NCBI RefSeq assembly: GCF_015209965.1
Contig: NZ_MU158689.1
Span: 62,001-126,000 of the forward strand
Direction of reading: 5' to 3'
DNA: 64,000 bases
Origin: Sphingobacterium pedocola
GTDB lineage: Bacteria > Bacteroidota > Bacteroidia > Sphingobacteriales > Sphingobacteriaceae
The first letter of the stretch is position 1; each line of letters begins with the position of its first letter. Below, one piece after another: positions 18,070 through 25,450 of this stretch. The notes beneath the pieces were generated by a model. That model did not search any database, was not told where the DNA came from, and saw nothing but the letters and a program-made list of their open reading frames with translations. Both the position numbers and the translations under genes were made by a program.

Positions 18070-18435
18070 TTATAAAACTAAGGTAAAATGTTTATCGGTA
18101 TATAAAATAACTACGGCGGCGATACACCCGAACAATGAACTGTAGAAATATTGGTAATCATGATGCGCAAAATGAACCATTAAAGCTCCTACAGCAAACA
18201 GGAATAGCCATATTACAGCAGCATTTTTGAATTCATGATGGAATATACCAATGATTAAAGCGACCACACCTAGAAGCTCGGCATAGCCAATAAATAACGT
18301 CCAATTTTCATTGAAACCTAAATCTTTCATTCCATCCATCATACTTTGTTTCTTAAAAACTTTGAAAAGACTCGCGTACCCAAATAGGTATACATAATAC
18401 GTAAATGCGGCCCAGTGAATAATTTGTATAATCAT
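18070..18435 (-). CDS. DoxX-like membrane protein
   Basis: 121 residues with four membrane helices (YYVYLFGYASLFKVF; NWTLFIGYAELLGVVALIIGIF; AAVIWLFLFAVGALMVHFAHHDY; SSLFGCIAAVVILY). The FIGYAELLGVVALI segment and the overall four-helix layout match the DoxX-like family of small quinone-pathway-like membrane proteins. Its role here is not certain; DoxX homologues are often next to HxlR-type regulators and linked to redox or electrophile stress. It is divergent from the HxlR gene at 18522, sharing an 86-base intergenic region that carries an inverted repeat, so it is probably the regulator's target. Confidence 0.8.
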   Translation of the reverse strand: MIIQIIHWAAFTYYVYLFGYASLFKVFKKQSMMDGMKDLGFNENWTLFIGYAELLGVVALIIGIFHHEFKNAAVIWLFLFAVGALMVHFAHHDYQYFYSSLFGCIAAVVILYTDKHFTLVL

Positions 18436-18462
18436 AATCTCTTTTTTTTACTAAAGTATTCT

Positions 18463-18485
18463 GTACTTTTATAATAGACAAGTAC
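18463..18485. promoter_or_regulatory. Inverted repeat between DoxX and HxlR genes, candidate operator
   Basis: GTACTT (18463-18468) and AAGTAC (18480-18485) form an inverted repeat with an 11-base spacer. Further GTAC-containing half-sites follow at about 18483-18494. HxlR regulators bind spaced dyads in divergent promoters, so this is the natural operator candidate. Confidence 0.45.
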
Positions 18486-18521
18486 GTACCAAATAGTCTG
18501 GTACTAACAAAAAAGTTAAAA

Positions 18522-18884
18522 ATGAGAAAACAGAGTTCCAGTAATACCATTAATAAAATAAAATTAGAGACTAATTGCGGCATGGCATATACGATTTCGG
18601 TATTGTCGGGAAGATGGAAGCTAAGTATTTTGGGTTTTTTGCTGGATAACGGTAAACTAAGATACGGTGAACTGAAAAGAAAGGTGATTGGAATATCTGA
18701 AAAGATGCTAATTAATCAGCTAAAAGAACTTGAGGGGGATGGCCTGATCAACAGAATTGCGTATCCGGAAGTTCCACCGCGAGTGGAGTATGAACTGTCG
18801 GATAAGGGAAAGACCTTAGAGAATATACTCGTTCTGATGTCGAGTTGGGGAGAGGGAAATACCGACAATCGCATAAAAACCTGA
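18522..18884 (+). CDS. HxlR-family winged-helix transcriptional regulator
   Basis: 120 residues, a usual size for the family. The signature is CGMAYTISVLSGRWKLSILGFLLDNGKLRYGELKRKVIGISEKMLINQLKELEGDGLINR followed by PPRVEYELSDKGKTLENIL. The Cys at the start of the domain (residue 20) is in the position used for redox sensing in some HxlR proteins such as YodB; whether it senses here is inference. It is divergent from the DoxX-like gene, which it probably represses. A REP-like palindrome lies about 18 bases after its stop and may also act in termination. Confidence 0.9.
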   Translation: MRKQSSSNTINKIKLETNCGMAYTISVLSGRWKLSILGFLLDNGKLRYGELKRKVIGISEKMLINQLKELEGDGLINRIAYPEVPPRVEYELSDKGKTLENILVLMSSWGEGNTDNRIKT

Positions 18885-18902
18885 CAGTTTACAAAGCTAA
18901 AG

Positions 18903-18959
18903 GCTAGCGCTGGAATATTTCCGGTGCTGTATGTTTCTTTCCTCATTTCCAGCGCTAGC
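18903..18959. repeat. REP-like palindromic element, copy A
   Basis: Perfect 13-base arms (18903-18915 and 18947-18959, GCTAGCGCTGGAA and its complement) enclose TTTCCGGTGCTGTATGTTTC-type sequence shared with the elements at 21914 and 24621. On the plus strand it is followed by AAAGGCTTTTTT, so it may double as a terminator for the HxlR gene. Confidence 0.7.
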
Positions 18960-18973
18960 AAAGGCTTTTTTAG

Positions 18974-19354
18974 TCAGTTTGTCAAGGCTAAAATTAACGA
19001 AAATAGTGTTAGAAGGATTGTAATTGGTGTAAATAGTCTTTGTTCTATTCTATCTTTTGAAATTGCGTTACCAAATGTATTGAATAGAAATAGAGCAGTC
19101 ATAATCCATAAAAGGATTGTCATTACTTTACGGGGAAAATCAATCGCTAAAAAACTTGATTGTACCAATATTATCAACAGAAAAAATAGATTTATTAAAA
19201 TTGATACAGTTTCAAAGCGATACATTTCTTTGTCGGACTTTAATCTTCCACTCCAAACAATACTGTATGGAATGATTTTCAGTATTATTAAAAAATGAAA
19301 TACTAAAAAAACGGATAGGATAATTATCAATCCGTATTGAGCAATAATTATCAT
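18974..19354 (-). CDS. Four-helix membrane protein, unknown function
   Basis: 126 residues from the ATG at 19354 (a TTG at 19366 in frame adds four residues). Four hydrophobic stretches are visible: IIIAQYGLIIILSVFLVFHFL, ILINLFFLLIILVQSSFL, VMTILLWIMTALFLFNTF and LFTPITILLTLFSLILAL. A conserved-looking IVWSGRLKSDKEMYRFE loop lies between the first two. I know this pattern only as uncharacterised Bacteroidota proteins. It is last in an AT-rich minus-strand cluster (21224 to 18974), 118 bases after the CPBP gene. Confidence 0.6.
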   Translation of the reverse strand: MIIIAQYGLIIILSVFLVFHFLIILKIIPYSIVWSGRLKSDKEMYRFETVSILINLFFLLIILVQSSFLAIDFPRKVMTILLWIMTALFLFNTFGNAISKDRIEQRLFTPITILLTLFSLILALTN

Positions 19355-19484
19355 AGTTAATACCAATTAAATCCAATTATAAACATATTTGAAATGCCTT
19401 CTCTTTGCTCATTGTACTTGTAGTTTGCCCGGCAGAACGCCTGTCAAGAACAGCCGTTTTGTGGCTGTCCTTCAGTCTACTGTG

Positions 19485-20246
19485 TCATAATGTATTTTGT
19501 TTAACATTCATCATCATCAAAGCTGTAAAAATAATGATGTCCTGGACAAAATGTATTGTCCACGCAATTGAAAGTCCTTTTGTTTCTATTGTAGCCTTAC
19601 ACAAAATATAACCTAACACGCCTGACATTAAAATACCGATAAATCCGCTTGGATTTCCAAAATAATGAGGTAGTCCGAATAGTACAGCTGACATAATCAA
19701 TATAGTCAATTTAGAATAATGGCTAAAAAGTCCGCCAACAATGCCGAAACGGAAAATCATTTCTTCGGTCAACGAGTTGGTCAATGAAAACAGCAATACC
19801 AAAGGGATAAAACTCCATTGAAAATTGTCAATGCTGTTTGTGTATTTAATAGCTAAGAACATAAAAATACCTGTCGCAATACTGACAAATAACAGCAATT
19901 GAAGTCCGCTTACCATCCAAGAAGATTTGCCGTTTATTCCGAGCCATTTTTCTTTTTCGGCAATGTTACTAAGTTGCCCTATGTTTAGAAACTGTTTGCT
20001 TTCGGGATTTAAAATCAGAATAGCTATCGTTGCTAAAATTCCGACTGTCAAAGCAAAAAACTGATATTTTGCCAAGCCATTCACAAAACTGTTCGGATGA
20101 ATTTGTAGCGTAATTTTATTAATAAAAGTTCCTGCAGTTAATAACAAAACGGTTGCAATTACTACAATTAAAAGCGTGTAAAACATTTTCATATCAGATT
20201 TATTTTCTTCAAAGATCTGATTGAAAAATACTTTATCTATTACCAT
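19485..20246 (-). CDS. CPBP-family intramembrane metalloprotease (CAAX protease-like)
   Basis: 253 residues with six to seven membrane helices. The three diagnostic motifs are present: EEMIFR at residues 161-166 (EExxxR), FGLPH at 190-194 (FxxxH) and HFVQD at 222-226 (HxxxD/N variant). These place the glutamates and histidines of the intramembrane glutamate protease site. In bacteria such proteins serve in signalling, protein maturation or bacteriocin self-immunity. The substrate here is unknown. The gene begins 7 bases after the Crp-like regulator stops, so the two are probably cotranscribed. Confidence 0.85.
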   Translation of the reverse strand: MVIDKVFFNQIFEENKSDMKMFYTLLIVVIATVLLLTAGTFINKITLQIHPNSFVNGLAKYQFFALTVGILATIAILILNPESKQFLNIGQLSNIAEKEKWLGINGKSSWMVSGLQLLLFVSIATGIFMFLAIKYTNSIDNFQWSFIPLVLLFSLTNSLTEEMIFRFGIVGGLFSHYSKLTILIMSAVLFGLPHYFGNPSGFIGILMSGVLGYILCKATIETKGLSIAWTIHFVQDIIIFTALMMMNVKQNTL

Positions 20247-20253
20247 ACGATAA

Positions 20254-20832
20254 TTAATGTTTTGTTGCTTGCTCTTTTCTTATTCTACTCAAACTTTGCG
20301 GTGTTATTCCAAGATAAGATGCTATGTGCTTTTGTGCAATTCGTTGATGAATATTGGGGAATTTTGTTTGCAAGATTCTGTAACGTTCTTCTGCGGTCAT
20401 TGTTAGGAGTTCTATTTGTTGTTGTTGCTTTTCTACAAATGAGGCTTCGGCTGTAATTTGCATAATAATTTGTCCAACTGATTTGCTGCTTAAATTATAG
20501 AAATTAGTACTTGAAATTCTAATCATTTCAGATTTTTCAAGTGCTACCACTTCTAATTCAGTTGGTTCTTTTGTTAGTAGTGACATATAGTCGCAACAAG
20601 CACTATTTTCAAAAGCAAAGTCAAGGCAAACAAAGTTGTTTTCTTTCCACAAAAAAACTCCTGCACTTCCCTTAATTATGAAGTAAAAATATTTTTCTTT
20701 GGTGTTCTGCTGTTTAATCACTTCGTCTTTTGCAAAAAAGATTGGTTCACAAAATCCGGCAAACTCTTCCCAGACGTCAATTGGTGCATTGAAGTATTGG
20801 TCAAACGATTTTTTTAGAATTTCTGTAAGCAT
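20254..20832 (-). CDS. Crp/Fnr-family transcriptional regulator
   Basis: 192 residues. The cyclic-nucleotide-binding-like beta-roll covers about residues 30-120 (EPIFFAKDEVIKQQNTKEKYFYFIIKGSAGVFL). It is linked by a dimerisation helix to a C-terminal helix-turn-helix (HIASYLGITPQSLSRIRKE) at about 168-186. The canonical cAMP phosphate-binding RTAT motif is absent, as usual in Bacteroidota members, so the ligand is unknown. It lies between two membrane-protein genes with 7-8 base spacings, suggesting that it regulates its own operon. Confidence 0.88.
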   Translation of the reverse strand: MLTEILKKSFDQYFNAPIDVWEEFAGFCEPIFFAKDEVIKQQNTKEKYFYFIIKGSAGVFLWKENNFVCLDFAFENSACCDYMSLLTKEPTELEVVALEKSEMIRISSTNFYNLSSKSVGQIIMQITAEASFVEKQQQQIELLTMTAEERYRILQTKFPNIHQRIAQKHIASYLGITPQSLSRIRKEQATKH

Positions 20833-20840
20833 TTGTTTAT

Positions 20841-21224
20841 TCAGCTAGCTGGTTGTTTTGTAGTTAATTTGAGTTCATAGGTGGCGACACTTAAAATAAT
20901 CAATAATTCAACAATAAAGTATATAAACCCCAATAATGTGATGCTACTTGAATTTTGAACTATTTGGAAAATTGTAAATATGCAATAAATGATATTTAAA
21001 ACGGCGATAATAACTAGATATAATCTCCAGTTTCGCACATGGAGAAAGTAACAAGTAAAAGAGTAGATTGATAAGGCAATTGCAATACCTATAAAAATAC
21101 TGGTGACTCTTTGGGGCATTCCAAATAATTCTTCAAATGAATATAAAAGGTATAGACAAAGGATTGAAACAGTTGCCCCAACCGCATCAATGAGAAATAT
21201 ATATTTTCTTCTAAAATTTTCCAT
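20841..21224 (-). CDS. Four-helix membrane protein next to Crp-like regulator
   Basis: 127 residues with four hydrophobic helices: IFLIDAVGATVSILCLYLLYSF, VTSIFIGIAIALSIYSFTCYFL, WRLYLVIIAVLNIIYCIFTIF and SITLLGFIYFIVELLIILSVATYEL. No catalytic motif is visible. The arrangement is common among uncharacterised Bacteroidota membrane proteins encoded directly before Crp-like regulators. It is probably the first gene of the AT-rich cluster that runs to 18974. Sequence between its start and 21481 (about 255 bases) shows no gene. Confidence 0.6.
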   Translation of the reverse strand: MENFRRKYIFLIDAVGATVSILCLYLLYSFEELFGMPQRVTSIFIGIAIALSIYSFTCYFLHVRNWRLYLVIIAVLNIIYCIFTIFQIVQNSSSITLLGFIYFIVELLIILSVATYELKLTTKQPAS

Positions 21225-21481
21225 TTTCGTAGTCTGCTAATTTCTGGATTTCGGTCAATTCGATGGCATTACGTCTAACTCTCAAATATGCGCAATAGGT
21301 ATATTTGAGAGTTCAGCTTTAACTATTCTATTGAAATAACAAATTTAATGAATTAAAATCTCCTTTGACATAGAGCAAAGCAAAATTAAACATTACTATA
21401 GCGACGTTTTTTTGCTTTTCTTTGGTCGCTGTGGAAAGAAAAAAGTTGGTTTAAACAAAAAAATGGGATAATGAATATCCC

Positions 21482-21607
21482 AGCTATTGCAGGATTTTAA
21501 GCGTTTTACAGCCAAGTGTCTATTGTCAGCCGTTCGGGAAAATACGCAAGGGAGCAGAAAAGAATGGATTCTCTGGATGATGGGGCGATTAGGTAGGAAA
21601 ATCGGAC
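21482..21607 (+). pseudogene. Fragment 1 of a REP-associated tyrosine transposase (RAYT)
   Basis: These 126 bases match 22093-22218 at 118 positions. They encode LLQDFKRFTAKCLLSAVREN and RKEWILWMMGRLGRKIG, the internal part of a Y1/IS200-like RAYT. The fragment starts and stops abruptly; its right edge cuts the YoeB-like toxin gene on the opposite strand. Confidence 0.75.
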
Positions 21608-21672
21608 TTATTGCCAGATTTTTTCCAGTACTTAAGATCCTCTACAGCTTGTGGAGTATAAATTACTTCCAT
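21589..21672 (-). pseudogene. Truncated YoeB/Txe-family toxin
   Basis: The start codon at 21672 overlaps the end of the antitoxin gene out of frame, the usual layout of an antitoxin-toxin operon. The first 22 codons read MEVIYTPQAVEDLKYWKKSGNK, split here as MEVIYTPQAVEDL and KYWKKSGNK, a good match to the start of YoeB-type mRNA endonucleases (A-x-E-D-L-x-x-W). The frame then enters the RAYT fragment and stops at 21589. The remaining ~60 residues, including the catalytic Glu, Arg and His, are missing, so the toxin is dead. Confidence 0.7.
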
Positions 21673-21866
21673 AGATCTTCAACGGCAATTTTCACACCTT
21701 TGCCGTTTTTGACATCTTCCCGTCCCTGAAGGATTTTGTTGACAAATTCAGGATGATAAGTGTTTTCCATCTCCTTTGTTTCAAATGGGATCTTTAATGC
21801 TTTGGCGAAAGCCTTTATCGCCGCCAGTTGTTCTTTGCTTGCAGGGTGTATTAATATAGCTTCCAT
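21663..21866 (-). CDS. DUF2683-type small antitoxin, orphaned
   Basis: 67 residues. The opening MEAILIHPASKEQLAAIKAFAKALKI and the KYH-like middle (ENTYHPEFVNKILQGREDVKNGKGVKI) match DUF2683 proteins, which in Bacteroidota precede YoeB/Txe-type toxin genes. The stop overlaps the start of the truncated toxin at 21672, so the pair was translationally coupled. With the toxin cut after 22 codons, the antitoxin is now an orphan and may only retain DNA-binding autoregulation or protect against a related toxin elsewhere (inference). Confidence 0.75.
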   Translation of the reverse strand: MEAILIHPASKEQLAAIKAFAKALKIPFETKEMENTYHPEFVNKILQGREDVKNGKGVKIAVEDLWK

Positions 21867-21913
21867 AGGGACAAAAACACAAAATCTATTCCAATTATGA
21901 GAAATTGCATTTC

Positions 21914-22014
21914 CCCAGCTAGCGCTGCAATGTTTCCAGTGCTTTATGTGCCGCTTACAAACTAGCCTCAGAGCAAATGTTTCCGGTGCTTTATGTTTCT
22001 TCCCTCATTTCCAG
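21914..22014. repeat. REP-like element, copy B
   Basis: A 101-base unit that closely matches 24621-24720. It contains two short hairpins (AGCGCTG...; TTTCCGGTGCTTTATG) and ends CCTCATTTCCAG. It lies 17 bases before the RAYT fragment at 22032, the arrangement expected of a REP element flanking its transposase. Confidence 0.75.
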
Positions 22015-22031
22015 TGGCCTCTTACTTTTAA

Positions 22032-22412
22032 TGGTGTGTGATGCCAAGCCATGTACATTTGATATTTAGGTCAAGGAGCAATGAACCTCAGAAGCTATTG
22101 CAGGATTTTAAGCGTTTTACAGCTAAGCGTCTATTGTCAGCCATTCGGGAAAATACGCAAGAGAGTAGAAAAGAATGGATTCTTTGGATGATGGGTCGAT
22201 TGGGTAGGAAAATCGGACAGGACTATCAATTTTGGCAGCAGCACAACAAACCGATTGAGCTTTGGAATGTTGATGTAATCGATCAAAAAGTAGACTATAT
22301 CCACAATAATTCTGTTGAAGCGGGTTTTGTTTCGGAACCACATTATTGGAAGTATAGCAGCGCCCTTGACTATAGTGGAGGAAAAGGTTTGTTGGAACTG
22401 GCAGAGCTTTAA
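22032..22412 (+). pseudogene. Fragment 2 of a REP-associated tyrosine transposase (RAYT)
   Basis: An open stretch begins right after a TAA at 22029 and reads WCVMPSHVHLIF, the HUH metal-binding motif of Y1 transposases. It continues through LLQDFKRFTAKRLLSAIREN, RKEWILWMMGRLGRKIGQDYQFW and a complete C-terminus (NPIELWN-like segment, VDYIHNNSVEAGFV, YWKYSSALDY). About 50 N-terminal residues are missing; full RAYTs are 170-190 residues. The catalytic Tyr should lie in the QDYQFW or VDYIHNN stretch. RAYTs mobilise or process REP hairpins, and copies B and C of the local REP element lie on either side. With its start lost it is probably inactive. Confidence 0.8.
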
Positions 22413-22678
22413 GAACGAGAAGCTATGGCACAGGTTAGCGCCAGCAATTTGAGTATTGTAGCCGGTATAGAGCAAAAATGGAGAATGAAAACTATAGCGA
22501 TGATATTAGCATCTTGCTTTATTCGGTTTGGCACATTCTACGTAGATTATAAATTCTTGAAACATATAGACAAATAATACGTATAAACGCGAAAAGATAA
22601 ACTTTTATCCCGTTCGAAATCAGAAAAAAGCGTTAACTTCATCGCCTATATTCGAGAAAAGGTATCTATAACGAGCTT

Positions 22679-24550
22679 ATGAAAGATTTAAACAAGCGTA
22701 CAGTGAATTCCGGTGGTGAGCTAACGTCTCGAGATCTTGAATTCAATCTTGCAGAGGCAATAGATTTTATTGAGAATGCGTCCATGCCGCTGCACCGCGT
22801 AAACAGTTCTGGTGTTATTATCTGGGCCAATCGGGCAGAGCTTAATTTATTGGGATACGCCAAGGATGAATATGTAGGACATGCAATCAGCGATTTTCAT
22901 GTAGACCCCGAAACCATCGCCGATATTTTAACCCGTCTTGGCAATGATGATACACTCTATAACTATCCTGCGCGGCTTAAACATAAGGACGGATCTATCA
23001 AGCATGTTCTGATCAATTCAAATGTTTGGCGCAAAGATGGCGAATTTGTGCACACCCGTTGTTTCACCAGGGATATTTCCGAAAAGGTAATGGAGGAGGA
23101 GAAACACAGAAGATTATTTGAACAGCTTCAGGAAAGCGAATCCAGATTACGCTTGGCAATCAATTCTACAAAATTAGGAACCTGGGACTGGAACAGTGGC
23201 CGTGGGAAAATGTACTGGTCCGCAGAATGTAAAGAAATTCTTGGTCTTCATCCAGACGCTCATATTTCTTTTCAAGAATTTTTAGCGCAGATAGATGAGG
23301 CAGACCGTTCACAGGTAAACGATAAAGCGGAAACAATTATAAATAATTCCTCAACCGAGCCTGTTGACATAAGCTTCAGAATAAGAAGAATATATGATGA
23401 AGATTTACGGTGGGTCAGAATACAGGGTAGTATTTTTTTCGATCAAAATGGAAGGTTGAACAGATTCATCGGTACCATGCTTGACATAACTGATGCTGTC
23501 CAGGCGGATCAGCAAAACGCACATCTTGCAGCCATTATCGCTTCCTCAAACGATGCCATTGTGGCCAAAACCACAGAAGGAAAGATTACGACATGGAATA
23601 GTGCCGCGCATAAAATGTTTGGATATACCTCTGATGAAATTGTTGGGGAATCCATTATGAAAATAATTCCCGAAGATAGAAAGGATGAAGAACTCCATAT
23701 CCTTTCTAAGTTAAAGAACGGCGAGAGCGTCGAGCATTTTGAAACAAAGCGACTTACCAAAGCAGGGACGCTGATAGATGTATCACTTACCATATCGCCT
23801 ATTCGAGATTATAATGGTAGTATCATTGGAATCTCTAAAATAGCACGTGATATTACAGAAAGAAAGCGAGAAGAAAAGCGGAAAAATGATTTTGTAGCAA
23901 TGGTGAGTCACGAGTTGAAAACACCACTAACATCTATACTGCTGTATGCTCAGCTTTTGATCAAAAAATCTGGTACAGTTCAAGACGATACCTTTCTTAA
24001 CATGAGTAGTAAGATTGAAGCGTATGTGAAAAGAATGATTTCCATGATAACAGACTATCTTGGACTATCCCGCATTGAAGAGGGAAAAATGAATTTACAG
24101 AAAACGCGTTTTGAGCTAGACCATTTAGCCCTTGAGGTTATTGAAGAAGCCAGTTTGATCAGTTCAAAGCATAGCCTTGAACTTGTAAGCAGTGAGGGCG
24201 TGTGGGTGTATGCAGATAAAGAGAAAATGCGTCAAGTGCTGATAAACCTCGTGAGTAATGCGGTAAAGTATTCACCCCAGGGTGGCCCAGTTATCCTTGG
24301 ATGTGAACGCGTCGCGGGTAAGGCTCAGATTTATGTTAAAGATAAAGGGTTAGGCATTTCTCCCGCAGATCAAAATAAATTGTTCCAACGGTTTTACCGT
24401 GTAGATGATGATCAAATTAAAAATATATCAGGATTTGGGATAGGATTATATCTCGTTTCGGAACTGTTGCGCTTACATGACAGCCAGATTCTCGTAAAAA
24501 GTGAGGTCGGAAAAGGATCAGTTTTTTATTTTTATCTCGACTTGGATTAG
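22679..24550 (+). CDS. Sensor histidine kinase with three PAS domains
   Basis: 623 residues, no membrane helix, so cytoplasmic. PAS1 is about 28-140 (MPLHRVNSSGVIIWANRAELNLLGY), PAS2 about 155-280 of the PAS_3 type (GTWDWNSGRGKMYWSAECKEILGL) and PAS3 about 283-395 (NDAIVAKTTEGKITTWNSAAHKMFGY). The HisKA H-box is MVSHELKTPL with phospho-acceptor His411. The HATPase domain has an N box (INLVSNAVKYSP), G1 (VKDKGLGI), an F box and G2 (GFGIGLYL). No response regulator gene is adjacent, so it is an orphan kinase. Its C-terminal half is paralogous to the LOV kinase at 30829. It is flanked by REP-like copies B and C. Confidence 0.93.
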   Translation: MKDLNKRTVNSGGELTSRDLEFNLAEAIDFIENASMPLHRVNSSGVIIWANRAELNLLGYAKDEYVGHAISDFHVDPETIADILTRLGNDDTLYNYPARLKHKDGSIKHVLINSNVWRKDGEFVHTRCFTRDISEKVMEEEKHRRLFEQLQESESRLRLAINSTKLGTWDWNSGRGKMYWSAECKEILGLHPDAHISFQEFLAQIDEADRSQVNDKAETIINNSSTEPVDISFRIRRIYDEDLRWVRIQGSIFFDQNGRLNRFIGTMLDITDAVQADQQNAHLAAIIASSNDAIVAKTTEGKITTWNSAAHKMFGYTSDEIVGESIMKIIPEDRKDEELHILSKLKNGESVEHFETKRLTKAGTLIDVSLTISPIRDYNGSIIGISKIARDITERKREEKRKNDFVAMVSHELKTPLTSILLYAQLLIKKSGTVQDDTFLNMSSKIEAYVKRMISMITDYLGLSRIEEGKMNLQKTRFELDHLALEVIEEASLISSKHSLELVSSEGVWVYADKEKMRQVLINLVSNAVKYSPQGGPVILGCERVAGKAQIYVKDKGLGISPADQNKLFQRFYRVDDDQIKNISGFGIGLYLVSELLRLHDSQILVKSEVGKGSVFYFYLDLD

Positions 24551-24620
24551 TTATCCACGCTCAGTTTAAGAGCTACGCGCTTCGTCTACTTTCTTTCAGG
24601 TTGCTAATTACTTTTTTAAG

Positions 24621-24775
24621 CCCAGCTAGCGCTGGAATGTTTCCAGTGCTTTATGTTGGCTTACAAACTAACCTCAGAGCAAATGTTTCCGGTGCTTTAT
24701 GTTTCTTCCCTCATTTCCAGCCCAGCTAGCGCTGGAATGTTTCCAGTACTTTATGTTGGCTGCTTACAAACCAGC
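24621..24775. repeat. REP-like element, copy C (tandem unit)
   Basis: One full 100-base unit (24621-24720) is followed immediately by a second, partial unit whose first 40 bases (24721-24760) match 24621-24660 with one mismatch. Each begins CCCAGCTAGCGCTGGAATG and carries the CTGGAA/TTCCAG hairpin. Tandem arrangement of this kind is usual for REP/BIME clusters. Confidence 0.78.
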
Positions 24776-25020
24776 GCCAGCAATGGGACATAAATATAGG
24801 AAAAATAGCGGACTTTCAGTTCTAACTCTACAAACCCACCACCGGTAGCTCCACGTCGCCGTAAAAGTAGTTTGCTGGACCAACAAATTATGATGGACTA
24901 TCTTTCACCCCAGCGCGTAAAAGCAAACGGCGTCGTAGTTCTTTTCCATGGAAAAGGTACGCGGTATAACAAAACAAAACAATACCCCCCGCTGTTTATA
25001 TTTCAAATTAGCATGTATAT

Positions 25021-25287
25021 ATGTTTGTAAAGCTCACACACGCCGTATTAAGGGAATTACAAAGTGACGGATATAATGTATTGACATCCGTTAATACAGT
25101 TTACGACGATAACCCCACCTACATGCCGGAGAAGGTAGACGATGTATGGGAGTGGCTGGAAGACCTGACGGTTACACCACAGAACCACCCGGCGATCTTA
25201 GTTATAGAACATGCATTAAATACTATGTTGGAAAAAGACCTATTTGGAGCAGTATGGATAGAAAAGCACTGGAAGAGGAGTATTTAA
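25021..25287 (+). CDS. Small hypothetical protein
   Basis: 88 residues, acidic and Trp-rich, with no signal peptide or membrane segment. Visible features are a likely N-terminal helix (KLTHAVLRELQSDGY), DDVWEWLEDL in the middle and a basic end (IEKHWKRSI). I do not recognise a family. The frame is supported by amino-acid composition only. It stands alone between REP copy C and a RAYT scrap at 25357, in DNA that has been rearranged, so it could be a passenger or a fragment. Confidence 0.4.
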   Translation: MFVKLTHAVLRELQSDGYNVLTSVNTVYDDNPTYMPEKVDDVWEWLEDLTVTPQNHPAILVIEHALNTMLEKDLFGAVWIEKHWKRSI

Positions 25288-25356
25288 GTTAACTTCAAAA
25301 GCACTATGATCGGTATCCGCTTAGAGGTGGGGAATGCGATGAATCTAGAAATGCCC

Positions 25357-25390
25357 CAGCTATTGCAGGATTTTAAACGTTTTACAGCTA
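25357..25390 (+). pseudogene. Fragment 3 of the RAYT gene, 34 bases
   Basis: CAGCTATTGCAGGATTTTAA is followed by CGTTTTACAGCTA, nearly identical to bases within fragments 1 and 2 (one or two differences). It encodes LLQDFKRFTA, the same segment retained in both other copies. Too short to be anything but debris. Confidence 0.65.
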
Positions 25391-25450
25391 ATAGTTTCCA
25401 AAACAAGTCTTTACAATTAATTTATAGTAAGAACAGAACGTAAGATAGCG

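Noticed and set aside
24621..24775. CRISPR-like spacing of the 100-base tandem repeats
   Set aside because: Only one and a half units, no short repeat/unique spacer pattern and no cas genes; a REP/BIME-type arrangement explains it.
24840..25020. Possible hydrolase scrap reading VVVLFHGKG
   Set aside because: One short motif with no supporting context; it cannot be separated from chance.
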